A DNA stretch of 64,000 nt from Undaria pinnatifida (lineage: Eukaryota; Sar; Phaeophyceae; Laminariales; Alariaceae): positions 5,795,344-5,859,343 of the forward strand of contig JABAKD010000012.1 in the NCBI GenBank assembly GCA_012845835.1. The letters run 5' to 3'. The notes beneath the pieces were generated by a model. It was not told the origin of the DNA. It saw only the letters and a list, made by a program, of their open reading frames with translations, and made no database searches. Positions 49,309 through 61,179 of this stretch are shown piece by piece. The translations under genes were made by a program, and so were the position numbers. Each line of letters starts with the position of its first letter. Positions within the stretch are counted from its first letter, which is position 1.

Positions 49309-50357
49309 AGGCGGGGGGGCGTGCTGATTTGTTGCTTGCCTTAGCCATTATACCGTTGATCGCTACGGCAGGGGGGTCACGTTTTGGAGGTCTATTTTCG
49401 GTGGCTAGGAGCCACTCGAGCGAGTGGATACGTGGCTACTCTATTTTGTTTGCGGGCCTAACCCAAGTGCTTGATTGAGCTGTTTGGTGTCGTCGCCATA
49501 CGCACCGCGGAGTGGCCAAATTTCGGTAGTGAAAATCGGGGTATGATACTCCCCCCCCTCACGGTAGCCTTGGTCCTGCTCGGTTTTTATCGCCTTCATC
49601 GCCTGCTAAGGATTGGAGCAGCCCCTTTTGACCAAACTATGTATGATTATTGGGCCGAATTTTTAAAGTTATTAATGACGGGGTTCTTCAATCGAGGATC
49701 TACTCAGCATCGTTGGAGTTTCATTTGCGGCTTTTACAACATCATCCGAAAAAACCCTGATGGGGCCCTGCCCTTTTCTTTTGTTCTCAAATTCAGTTTT
49801 CGAGTGAGGCTCCTCATATAGAGGAGGTCCACTGTACATACATGCGTAAAACTCGGTCCACCCGTACCGTAACATTCGCCCGCGGTGAAGAACATGACGT
49901 ATAGGCTTCGGCAGGGGGGTCACTCTCCGTACTTTTTGTTGCGGTGGCTCTGGGCTATTTGGCGTGAGTGACCCCCATGTTCCTTTCCGGTGTATTATTA
50001 ATAGGCGTTCATGCTGATTTGTTTTTGGGCGACTTGAATCCGCAATAGAATGGTAAGCTACGCGGCGCCAAAAAATCGCCTAAAGTATTCATTTCCGTGG
50101 CGTAGAGAGCCACTCGTGCGAGAGGCTCAAACCCGGTAGTGAAAGTGGAAGTGTCTCCCCTTCCGCAGCCTTGGTGTCTAAGGTAACTACTGCCACGTTT
50201 TTGAAGACAAGCTACGGCTACGGGGAAGGAATCAGAGTGGATGGTCATTTCCGAAGTAGCTGTTTCGAAGGACCTCTCGTATTTTATCGCCCGTACTTTA
50301 CTCCTGTACCTTTGATGGGCTCCGCTATCCGCGATGAATTAATGTGTGCCCCGGCAG

Positions 50358-50561
50358 GTGGGGTTCCTGGTAGTCGTGTACTGTGCGTACACGGCAAGGC
50401 AAAGGCAGAAGGCGGCACAACGCAAAGAGGGCAGGCGAAAACTCGACCAAATGTTCGAGGCCCACGAAAGGCTGATCAATCAGGACGGTCCGTTTTCCCT
50501 GAAAGAAGACCTCAGCTCCACGAGGATCAGCCGGGATTCGGTGAAAGGTGGCCAACGCTGA
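50358..50561 (+). CDS. Possible terminal exon with membrane segment and basic tail
   Basis: After acceptor CCCCGGCAG the frame reads VGFLVVVYCAYTARQRQKAA, then QRKEGRRKLDQMFEAHERLI and a TGA. The layout (hydrophobic segment, then charged helix) parallels exon 3 of paralogue 2 at 56.56 kb, so it may end paralogue 1. Phase 0 entry does not match the phase 2 exit of 47881, so at least one exon would lie between. Confidence 0.45.
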   Translation: MGFLVVVYCAYTARQRQKAAQRKEGRRKLDQMFEAHERLINQDGPFSLKEDLSSTRISRDSVKGGQR

Positions 50562-51173
50562 GAGCAAGGAGGCTAGCTGCCGGCTGAGCTCTACTCGTCT
50601 TCGGCAGGAAAGAGAGGGCGTTCGGCTGTTCAGGGGAAGGGGGGAAGCGGGTTGCGGTAGGGGTGGACTCGGTGAGAGGTCAATCAAGGGTGGAACCAGG
50701 GGGCGGGTGGAGCTAGGGGTCGGGATCAGGGGGTGGTTGGGGCTAGGGGGTTGGGATAGGGGCATACAAGCAAGCAGCTAGGGACTATATTGTCGGTTCG
50801 TGTACATACGACGATGAGTTCCTTTTTGCTTCCTGTGTAGTAAATAGTGGGTTGCAGTCTACGTCGTTCTCCGCCATTCTGTTTTTTTTGTCACAGGGCA
50901 CATGATCTCCGGAGTCGTGCCATTTTGTATACTACCTGACACCGGTATGTGAATATAGCGTGCAGTCTAATGTATCGCCTCTCCATCAAGGGATGGATGT
51001 TTAGGAAAGTCAGCGTGCGGCGAGAGCGAAAAAAGGAAGTGCTTGATAGTCCCAAGTTTGTAGCAAGAAACGGCTCGACGGGCAAGTTCCGACAACCAAG
51101 GCACGTCGGCCGTGTGTGTTCGTAGGGTAAGGCTGTGTTTGCGATTGAAGGTTGTTGTGCCATATTTGTATAG

Positions 51174-51282
51174 ACGTGGGCGTGGACGAGGTCGACATGA
51201 CGTTTGAACATTTAGCGCGCCAAAAGAAACAAAAGCAGGTTCTTACTTCAAAAAACAGCCTGCACGACATTAACGCCCAACG
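51174..51282 (+). CDS. Possible internal exon, unrecognised gene
   Basis: Acceptor TTTGTATAG, donor GTAAGG. The frame reads VGVDEVDMTFEHLARQKKQK, then QVLTSKNSLHDINAQ. It is charged and non-repetitive. No neighbouring exon was identified. Confidence 0.4.
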
Positions 51283-51968
51283 GTAAGGCCGCGATCAAGC
51301 AGAGTTTTGGGGCAAAAGTCATTTTCTGGCTTTGTCAGGTGGAAGTGTATTGTATATACCTTTGTTAAGTACCGAACACTACTTCGGAACACACTTTGAA
51401 CAGAAAAAAAAACGACGATTACATCTCATCTATCTGCCGCACGAATTACCTCGAGCTGCTTCGGTAGGGCTTGTGTCCGTTCTGCAGCGTACGGAGCTGT
51501 GCCACACGCGCGCAGCATGGTGTGCTTGTAATGCTGCGTGCTCTTCCTACCATCAGTCGCTTTAGAATATCGTACTCACTCGTCTTTTTTGCGGTCGCTG
51601 TGCGTGGGTCCCAAGAGGGTGTCACAAACAACTCCACGTGCGACTTCATCTTACGAAATACCTGGTACGACGTAACTGCGCAGGCTTTTAGTGCACCGGC
51701 TCTCGCTCTCTCTCTCTCTCGCTCTGCCTTTCAGTAATATGGTGTCATATACAGAGGGGGCGATATATATCAATATGTATTATAGTTTCGCGTTGAAAAC
51801 CAGCGAATCTATGCCGGGGATAGTCGCCATTGGGTGAGAGTATCCAGCTGATCGCTGCAGAGAAAACTCCTTTTGACCTCGTAACTTGTAGCGACGACGC
51901 GTGGAATGTTACAACCGTAGCATCACCGCTGTGAATATTGCACACTCATCGTCAACACAATGTGGATA

Positions 51969-52274
51969 TTACGCTCGGTGTCCCCCAAAACATAATTCGG
52001 GGGAATTCATCTCACAGAATGGTGGAATGGAGGATGGCGCACCACAAGGAAGGCCAAGGTGGTCTAGCTCTACGAGAATATGCTCATCAAGCACGATCGA
52101 CAGCACTCCTGGCACAGGTACACCCTTGGCCGCCAAGGGCCAGTCTCTCGCCTTCTCAACATCTAGCTCGCGATTTCCTCTCAGCGGGCGAACACATGAT
52201 GGGAAGATGTGGCGACAAATAAGCGGGAGACGTTTAAAGCCACAGGGGCCAGTCAGTGTAAAGTGGCTATACAC
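51969..52274 (-). other. Open frame, unassigned
   Basis: The frame contains AAKGVPVPGVLSIVLDEHIL and VELDHLGLPCGAPSSIPPFC. It looks protein-like but no splice sites or domain fix it. Confidence 0.25.
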
Positions 52275-53298
52275 CGCAGGGGGGGGGGCGGTGCTGGTTG
52301 GTACACTCTTATTTTCAAGTTGTTCGTCCTTTCCTATCTCCAGGATGGGTTGGGATCGAGTCGATTAGTAGAAGAGTGACTGAGGTGGGGAGGTCAAAAC
52401 AGACTTGGGCATCCCCCTATAGCCCCGACACCATCAGTAACGCCTGCCACCGTATCTTGGAAATCCTGAAGAAGTCTTATTTCCTAGTCTATACCTTTTA
52501 CGTAGCAACATAGAGTGGGCAATTCACAACACCTTTCTGACAGTTATTTTCAGGTGACAAGTGAGGGGGGGAATGTCGCACACGCGCGACTGTAGTGTCG
52601 CACAACAGTTTGCAGTTGCCAACTGTTTGGTTGGACTCAAAGCTGGTCAAACTGTACGTGGTTACAAGCAAGGATCAAATGCTCTAGTCGAGATATACTG
52701 CAATAAAATATCAAAACAAACAATAAGCAAACGTCTTTGTGATGTATTTGTCGTTGCCCTCCCGTCCTCCACGTCCAGTCGGTGGGAAAGACTTCCGACA
52801 TAAAAAGGAAAACCATTAGTCTAAGTCTAGTCTAGACTATTACATGTACTCCAGCTATGTTTATCGAGCGAAATAATTAATGAACACCCCCGCCGAAACA
52901 CCATTCAGGGAAATATTTATATTATTATCAAAAACACATACATGTTGCATATATGGTTGTTCCCGACCGGGTGCGCGTACGAACAGCGTGGGCATGTGCG
53001 TTGCTGGTATGTATGTAGGCATGTGCGTTGCTGGTATCCAAGAGTAAACGCCCTATCTATGCCCCCCTCGGTTCCTCGACGATTGTCTGAAATATTTCAG
53101 AGGTGTCGGTGTGACTTGTCGTCGTCGACTGATGTTCGAGCCCTGATGCCTGACGTATTGCTTCTTTTTTAGAGCTCTCGTGTAAAACGACTTCGTGGAA
53201 ACCCCCTGAGGGTGGGCTGTAGAACACAGACATAAATGACGGCATGTTTGCTAAAAGGGGACAAACAAAAACGACTTGTTTTTAAAGCGATCAACCAC

Positions 53299-53480
53299 CT
53301 GTGAAACGGATTTTTTCGCCCCAAATCTACAGGCAGGCACCCATTTCTGCTGTTGTGTCTCCCACTTCTTTTCGGCCACCCAAGCTACCTTGGATCCGAA
53401 TCGACCCCCGCCTGCCACCGAGAACTGCACACCCTGCATTTCTGTTGCTCCTGCTGCTGCTACCTCACCGCTGCCCACGT
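53299..53480 (-). CDS. Possible exon, unrecognised gene
   Basis: The minus frame reads MQGVQFSVAGGGRFGSKVAW, then VAEKKWETQQQKW, CRFGAKKSVSQ and a donor-like GTGGTT. A short related segment (GTGAAACGGACTGTTTTGGGC on the plus strand) recurs at 53888-53925, compatible with another exon-edge copy. The plus strand also has an open frame here, so strand choice is tentative. Confidence 0.35.
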
Positions 53481-53984
53481 CGTCCTCAGTCAAGAGCCGA
53501 CAACCCGTTGTGAAGGTGCGTCTAGGCCGGGGTCATTTTGTTTGGTGTGTTCGAGTCTGCAATGCATCTCGTGCCTTTGACCGTACAGCACGCAAGAAAA
53601 CACACCCCCTGGGACGAACTTCCAACCCGACTTCCTCCAAAACAGAAACGTGAAAACGAGGGGGAAGCACACATCGAGAACGGTCGCGTTGGAAATATCC
53701 CGTCGATATCTGTCCATAGACGCGTCGCGCGGCCTTTGCGCTATCCCCTTTATCGAGATCACCATGTTGGATATCCGGAGGGGCTGTGACATCTTGTGTG
53801 CGTCGCTGCTTTTACGTATCTTACTTTTGGTATTCTACAGTAAAGCATGCCTCTCGTGCTTTCTGTGCCCGATAGCCGCACCCGCTCGTGAAACGGACTG
53901 TTTTGGGCACCAAAGCCGCACAAGAAACAGCTTCGCGGGCACGGCATCCATGACGCTCAGCACCAAGGGTAGTATGATCCTAAG

Positions 53985-54260
53985 TTTGGGCTGCTCGGTC
54001 CGGCCGTCCGCCCCAATCCGGGGGGGATATCCAGACTTTTGTTGGTTGTCCCACTTACTTCCTGTTCAACAAAATGATCAATTTTTGCCAATCCTGGGCC
54101 GACCAGCCCGCGAGAGAGCCTCAAGATACCGCTCACAGAAGGCACACAGAAGCGGCCCCTCAAGCAAAGTCACGGGCACGGCGATCAGGGAAGTGTGGCC
54201 ATGGGTCTGGGATTATCGATGGAGCCGTTCGTCCCAACCCGACGAGGACATTTTCCAGAT
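53985..54260. repeat. Direct repeat of GGGC..TCGGTCCGGCCGTCCGCCCCAA type
   Basis: 53940-54050 and 54165-54270 share CACGGGCACGGC, TGGGCTGCTCGG / TCTGGGATTATCG, CGTC(C)GCCCCAA and CCAGACTTTTGTTGGT. A looser relative lies at 45360-45400. Confidence 0.5.
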
Positions 54261-55459
54261 TTTTTGTTGGTCATCTAACTGTGCTCTCCATCTCCATCGA
54301 CAAAAAAAGTAATGCACGCACATTTGGATAATTTGACAGCGATTGTCACACAAAAATTGAACCACGGCCTGTCCCATCCACCTACGAGAAAGCCTCGAGG
54401 TCCTCCTGCAACATCGACCTCCCCTGGTTCTTCCTAGGCAGAGATTGGGCAGAAGAAGCAAGGCTTGCCATTGTAATCGATGCACGGGGGGTTAGCTGCT
54501 GCATGCCCGCCGGTATCACAGTAGCAGGGCACCGTATCCGAGGCGAAAAAAGGCGGTCAACCCAATATCGTATCATACTTGTAGCTGTGCGAGCGCTGTT
54601 TTGTTTTTCAAAAGTTTGGGGCGGTTGAGCCTCCACAAGCTTGTGTCTTGTGTTATACCCTGGTACTTGCATGCATTGCACGTTGATCTGTCATCTATCA
54701 TCTGGTGTGTGCTACTGCTGTGTGGCGGCCGTAAATCTCTCCACTCTTCAGGTTGGAGCTGCAGGGGGTCGTACGTAGAGCTCTTGAGACCCCTCATGGT
54801 GGGGTCGCAGCTCGCAGCCCCAGAGCCCTATCATACAGCCCTCTGCAGCCATTTTTCCTTGCTTGCTTTCCTTGCGTGCCGTATCACAGGTACTTGCACC
54901 CTGCTAGATATGAAAAATCAAAATCCGGCAGCATGAAAAATCTTTTATCGCTCGAGTGGTATTTTCCCCGCATTAATTAGTCTACAGTACCACAGGATGT
55001 ACTGCAGCAGCAGTAGTACACGTCAACACCACGCAACGGCATTGTTGCCGTTGAGGAGTGCGGAGCCCTGCGCACTCGACGCTGACAAACTACAGCAGCA
55101 CGGTACGAGTAGTAGGGCAGTAGGCTAATCTTATCAGGTACTTTACAGTACCAGGTACAGTAAACTATAGAACTCGAAAACTAAACCTCACTTACTCGTG
55201 ATACGAACAGAAGAGACTTGTACATTTTAAAGACATCATACCATTGCTCATTTGCCAACAAAGCTAAACCTTGTCCACGTGTATTGATCATTTGTATTTT
55301 CCCCCTTCGCTCTTCTTCATGTCGTCAAATAACGGAATTACGATACTCTTGCCTTCTCGCCGATCGTGCTTGTCGCAATAACCATGCATACAGCTGACTG
55401 AGAGAGGAAGGACACACCAAGTACCACCTAGTCTACACCACCAACCACCGTCGTCCAAG

Positions 55460-57035
55460 ATGTTCTCCAGCGTGATCAGGATGCTAATGATTCTTCTCGC
55501 CGGCCTCTTCTTCATTACCGGCGTAATGCTGTCCCCTGCGGGACAGACGTTCCACGTCACCCACCTCTCGGCAGCCGCGGAGGAGACGTTTACTGTGAGC
55601 GACCTAATCGAGATGGGAAAGAGCCGCACCATGATCGCCGCGGTGTCCCACATGATGACTATAGCTGCCGACGAGTTCGGAACGCCCGTGTTCGCCCTGG
55701 ATGAGTGAGTGACTATGTAGGCCTTGAAGCTTCAATCATTCTTACCAGTACCAAAGTTCCAAGTCACCTGCCCCCCAAAATGTACGCACAGCGTTTCTTA
55801 AGGCCAGTATTTTCGCGACCGTTTCACCCGCAATTGCGAAAAAGCACAGTAGTAGTGCATGCGCACAATATGCCGTCATTACAGTACCGCACTCTAAAAT
55901 TTGCAATCTCGCACCCTGTCCTTCGTCCGCCTTACTCGCCGTGCAGAGTCAAAAACATCGTCGACGACGCGACCACCGACGACATCCGCACTGCCCTGCT
56001 GGCGGCAACCAGCTCCCACGCTAACGCCAACAGCAACAAGATCACCGAGACGAGGACGAAGATCGCCAACTTCGCGATGACCCACAACCCGGCGATCACT
56101 TGCGCCTCGCCAGACACCGTTGGCGGGCACGGCCGAGACACGTGCGTGACTGCGTGCCAGCACACGCATGTGGTCCCGGCCTGGACTCCGAGGAAGGCCT
56201 CGTGTTACGTGTTGTGCACGCTGGCGACCGCCCCGTGCGACACGGAGTGAGTAAAAATGGAACCGCCAAAAACGACCAAGCCGCCGCTGTGCGCTATTTA
56301 CGCCATAACTTTCAGTGTTGTTCTCGTATTAATAGCCCAATCGGAGACCTATCGTACCATAGATTAAATTGTTTTCCTACTGCACTGCACATGTATCTCA
56401 CTAACCATACCCCCATTTTTTGTCCCGGATCGTACCACCGCCTTTGCTGCCGCTGCTCCCCCCCCCCCCCCCTGCCCCCCCCGCCCCCCGCCCCCCTCCC
56501 CCCGCCCCCGCCCCGCCCTGCCCCCCCTCCCCCGCTCTGGTGCCGTTGTGCCGATACACAAAGACCCTTTTCGTGGGCAGCCACGACGAAGGACGGGATC
56601 GCGACGACCATTAAGTGGACAACGAGATCCATCGAGATGGTCTGGCTCGGCACGCAGGAATTGTGGGCGGTCACGTCGGCGTGGATGAAGTGTGCCTTCT
56701 TTCTGCTCGTGTGGTTTCGCATGTGGGATCACTTCCACGCCAAGTCCCGCCAGGCGAGGATCCACGCGCAAGAGATTGAGAACACGCTGAGGTTGGAGAA
56801 ACGAGACATGCGTGCTCTCAAGATCAGGCACGTCGCAGAGGCCCGCTCCAGGAACCTAAAGGCGCAAGCGCTGCACCAGTTGCACGATCACTTCGCCATG
56901 GCATCATACCATGACTCTGACGAGGGCAGGCACAAGAGGGCCAGCCTCCAGCTTCTTGTGGGACTGTTCGCCCGCCGAGACAAGAGGGTGTCGGGGGAGC
57001 GCTTCGTGCGCTGGAGGACGACGACGACGAGATAA
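55460..57035 (+). CDS. Six-Cys membrane-type protein, paralogue 2 (complete model)
   Basis: Three exons: 55460-55704, 55947-56246, 56564-57035; all junctions phase 2, donors GTGAGT, 338 codons plus TAA. Residues 1-23 (MFSSVIRMLMILLAGLFFIT..) form a signal peptide or anchor. FTVSDLIEMGKSRTMIAAVS is shared with paralogue 1. Exon 2 has six cysteines, C-x13-C-x3-C-x15-C-x3-C-x6-C, including a twin CX3C as in small Tims and alpha-hairpinins, which predicts a disulfide-stapled helical hairpin. Exon 3 gives a hydrophobic stretch near residues 216-236 (MKCAFFLLVWFRMW) and a long basic tail (ENTLRLEKRDMRALKIRHVA..). A single-pass surface protein is inferred; function unknown. Confidence 0.8.
56455..56540 (+). 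repeat. Poly-C tract serving as intron 2 pyrimidine tract
   Basis: About 80 bases almost only C end 20-30 bases before the exon 3 acceptor (ACACAAAG) of paralogue 2. It explains the Pro-rich and Gly-rich chance frames. Confidence 0.8.
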
Positions 57036-57560
57036 AGGTGGTGGCGATACAGGCCGCGATGGACGTGATCGTGGCCGAGCGCAGCACCAACGGCTAAGGC
57101 GCAACCGGCTGCACACACTGGATGTCGTGGCGTGCACCCTTCTCAGTCGTGTGTTCGGGACACACCGTAACTGCTAAGCTAGCAGTCAATGCTGACGGCT
57201 AGTTCAGTGGATATGGTGTGCGTCTTACATCATGCTATCCTGTACAATAGCGCAGAGTACAGTATAGTCTCTCCCGCGTCTTTTAAAACCTCTGTGGACT
57301 GTAGCTTGCCGAAGGGTATTGCAGTCTCTCGAGTCGGGTCATCCTGTAGTTTGCCACAGGATTACGGTGGAGGTCTGTTTCTGCTGTTTGATTATTTTGC
57401 GTTGATAAGGTCGACACGGCGTTTACACACGCATCGCACAATAAGAAACACAACCGGGCGCCTTCTTCAACTTACCATGCAGGACGCCATCAACGCTCAT
57501 GGCCATGCCAACATCAGGCAACGTTTGCCGTCATTTTTTTTGTGACTGCTCATTTATTTT
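57036..57560. other. No gene seen
   Basis: 3' flank of the six-Cys gene; no terminator or poly(A) signal stands out. Confidence 0.4.
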
Positions 57561-57589
57561 TGATCATCATCGCCTTTCTATCCGCTCAA

Positions 57590-57760
57590 CTCGTAGGTGG
57601 TTTACCGTCAGTGACTCCTCTGGACAAACCGTGGTTACAGGTGTCTTCCCTTCTCCTCCCCGGTACACGCCTTCAATGTTATTGCGCATAGAGTCCATTC
57701 AGTATTCCCACTGCTCGTCGATTTGCATCGAATTTTGCCAAAACTTGCGGTCTCGCACGT
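57590..57760 (+). repeat. Isolated copy of the 165-bp satellite
   Basis: CTCCTCTGGACAAACCGTGG, GGTACACGCCTTCAATG, CATAGAGTCCATTCAGTATTCC and CTGCTCGTCGATTTGCATCG in satellite order. Confidence 0.75.
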
Positions 57761-58007
57761 TCGGCGACGGAAGAAAGCTCAGAAAAAAGTCCGTGCAATA
57801 ATAAGCACACGTACAAAGTATTCACTGGTTCCAGCAAGGACAACAGTCTACCGCCGCTCTATAGTCAACCTTGCCTATGCGTCTGATATTATTCTTGATC
57901 TTATATCGCAACCAAACAAGCTGGCATAACCATGGATACGTAGCTTGTCCCTCACCCGATCAACCTCGTCACAATCTCTGAAATGTGCACCGTACATGAG
58001 ACACACA

Positions 58008-58325
58008 CGTGCTACGGTAGAAGAGGTGCACTATTTATCTTCGTTTTGAGGTTAATTGATCACTTACTTCAAGAGCTCTACTGTATGATACCCTGGTATA
58101 TAATATGCCTCACCCACAAACATAATTTGAAAAAACTGAAACTGCAAATACGATCAAAACAATACCATGGCCTCTACTGTAGGTGTACAAACAAATATAT
58201 TTAAAAGTAAGGATTTGATATTCCGACGATGTTGGGTTATACCGGAGTATTAATTAAGGAGCCCCGTCATTCGGAAAAAAAGTGGGTAATTCAAAGGGGT
58301 ACCTCTCGATCGTAGCACGCGCGTC
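58008..58325 (+). mobile_element. MITE family A, copy 6
   Basis: The left end CGTGCTACGGTAGAAGAGGTGC and right end GGTACCTCTCGATCGTAGCACG are inverted repeats. The interior has CCATGGCCTCTACTGTAGGT and GGAGCCCCGTCATTCGG. Confidence 0.8.
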
Positions 58326-60770
58326 TAATCCAGGGCCCGTGTGGCCTTTTAAGCAGCGGTCCCTGGTTTTAGCCCAAGGGGTTTAAGCCCTTCTGTAGAC
58401 AAAAAGTGCACCACAGTTTTTAAGCACTCTCCCATAGTCAGCGCTGACGAGAGGGGAGTGGATATAGATTTTGTCTATTTGGTGTGCACAAATTTAACAC
58501 AATCTTGCAAGCTTGTTCTTCACTGGGACTAAGTATTAATATTTATAGCCATCCACGCGTGCTGCAGAATACGGTCAGCACTTTTTGGTCAAAACGCTTC
58601 ATGACTGGCGGGGCTCCTCAAATTATACTAATAACCTGACCCGATACATGGACAAATGTCGTTCGCTGTGTTGTATACCTAGGCAATGGGAATGTTAGTC
58701 GGGTTGCGGTTTCCGTTTTTGAGTCGTTCTACGGCAGCCCCCCCAACTTTTCTTGAACGAAATCGCCGGTTTTGAAACCAGCTCCCGGCCGTATCTCCCA
58801 AAAAACGGTTCCCCTTGCCCCCCCGACGTCATCATTTGACCGTCCTTTTTCAAACAAGGAAAGTATGTCATGGTTTTATTTTTTAGAGCATCCTTCCTCG
58901 TGTCGACCAGCCATGAAACGTTCGTTGAAGAAAATCGTTGGTTTTTTGGGGGGGCTATCGTAGAATCAGTCTATTATTATTGTTATCATTGCATTTGCCA
59001 TCTGACAATGTAGCGTGAGTGTCAAAAACCATAAACATGACGCAAGAACACATCCAGATGAAAGCTGAATCGATGTTTCCGACAACCTAAAGCTACGAAT
59101 ACTAGATGTACCTCCCTGTTCTCCTGGCCCTGCCCCCTCCAGCCGCAAGGGCCAAGTCCTCCCACCCATACACTTCCGAAGATGCATCGAACGACAACCC
59201 GCTGTCCACATAATAAATCTATAGCTAGTTTGTAACTGCTGCGCGTATGTTTCAATGCGCAGAAGGCTGTGCGGTGTAGCTGGCTGATGCTATCGGTCGT
59301 GGCAAGGAAAGAGTTCCCGCCGTCTCGCTCTCTCTGTGGCCCTGCCCTCTTCATCCCCTCCCCCATAAACACTACCGTTCCCACCCTCAAGCTTGCCACT
59401 TCCAACCGCACGGCCCAAGTCCTATTATTGTACACAATATTTTGGCTCTATGGGTTCGATATGTGAACCTCGTCAAAAGAATGCCTAAGAAAGTTTGGGT
59501 GCGCCCCCACCTATCGTAGCACGCATCCATCCCGCTTCGCACATTTATTATTATTATCTACGTGGTATATATTATATAATAAAAACAAAAAACTCTATGT
59601 GTCGGGGAACACTACGCGAACGCCTTCAAATGGGGAACACATACATGCACGTATCATGCCAGCAACACAACAATCATAAAGAGAAACGACACCTATCACA
59701 GCAAGCCCAGATGGCACATGTGTTTCCCGAATATCATAACGAAACAGGCAAACCAGGCGAAAGTGAACGAGAGTTGGGTAGAAAGGGGAAATAAATACTC
59801 TTTGACTCTTTGATGAGAGTGCTCTCTCGCTCATATTATTAGGTGGGGCTTCGATCTCGGTCTTCAACATCTTCATATCCTCGTGCTTAGTGTGTGTGTG
59901 GGGGGTTTTCTCCGTGGGTTATTATGTATTACCAGCGTTACTCTGTTCCAGACAAGCTCTAAAACGGGGGACGCGTGAACACAAAAAAATACACAAAAAA
60001 TATAGTCTAGACTACATGAGAGGCCATAACATTATCAGGATAGTACACTTCTAGACGCACTGCGTGTAAATCGTTTCCGGCTAAGGGGCGTAAGAACCGG
60101 CGATCCAAAAAAACTTCTGGTTGTTATGTTTGTTGGCCATCCGATCCCCACAACACTTCAGCATGACGGGCTTCACCGTCGATCAATTACAAACGTCCCC
60201 AGAACATAAGAAAACCAGAAAAGAACAAACGAAAAAAACAAACGAAAAGGGCGTTATACACGTTTAATCTAGTCTACCTCCATTATTATGTACCTACTTC
60301 CGTCTCAACATCGATGTACTCCACCTCCTACAGAAAACTGCCCTTGCTCCAACTTTCTCTGTCGTTTCACACTGAAATAATACCTTTTATTTTCCTAACT
60401 CCTAAGCCGCGTCCAAGGTTCATCCCCACGCCATGGGTGGGAGTGGGTCTGCCGTCGCCTCCCCCCCCAACCCTGCCGCCCCTGCCCCCCGGGCTTCCCC
60501 CCCGGCTCCTTTTTTTTCGTGCTTCCTGGCGACTACTAAGCCGGAGATTAAAGCGAGAGAAACCCTCCGCAAAACGACGACCTCTGTATGTTCACTGAGA
60601 CGACTTGCAGCAGGTGTTCCCCCACTATACACCCCTTTGCTGGTTATGGATCCTCCATAAATTTGCCCCTCCAACGACGCTCTCGCTGCCAGCTGCCCGA
60701 TAAAGCTGGCTCCCTCGGTGTGCCCCTAGGCGTTGTGCAGCAAAACACAGCACATTTTGCTGCAGTTGTT
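58326..60770. other. No supported gene
   Basis: Only short frames. 59495-59525 (CACCTATCGTAGCACGC) is a right-end fragment of MITE family A. Confidence 0.4.
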
Positions 60771-61004
60771 AAGGTATTAGTGGGGTAATAGTCCGTTCGA
60801 CCACTTGCACAAGGTTAACCAATAGCTTACCCAAACTAAGCCTCATAACACTCTCCCCCCCTGAAACGGCGGGATAGCAGGTCGGCCGGATATACGGCGG
60901 ACCTCTGTCAATATCCAAGCCGTTTCATTTCCTGGGGATACCAGGGAGGAGAGTATTTTTCAAGTTCGACATGGGAAAATCTGAAAAGTTTACTGTATTA
61001 TTGT

Positions 61005-61065
61005 GGATGGTGGGGATCGAACCCACGACCCAAAAACCCATGGTCTGTCGACGACGCCATTTGTT
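61005..61065 (-). other. tRNA-like segment
   Basis: The minus strand contains a perfect T arm (GTGGG TTCGATC CCCAC) and box B. The anticodon and D arms do not pair convincingly. Possibly a pseudo-tRNA. Confidence 0.4.
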
Positions 61066-61075
61066 GAGGTATTAT

Positions 61076-61179
61076 TTACGGGGGACCATAGTAAATAGGA
61101 CCAAATATTGTTAGTCAAAATAGGTAAATATATTGGTTTTTGTCTGTACCGTAGTCCTATTTACTATGGTCCCCCGTAA
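61076..61179. mobile_element. Short MITE with perfect 26-bp inverted ends
   Basis: Left 61076-61101 and right 61154-61179 are exact inverted repeats (TTACGGGGGACCATAGTAAA plus TAGGAC). The AT-rich centre is 52 bp. Perfect ends suggest a young insertion. Confidence 0.85.

Noticed and set aside
56312-56831. Gly- and Arg-rich frames on the minus strand
   Set aside because: Shadows of the poly-C tract and of exon 3 of the six-Cys gene.
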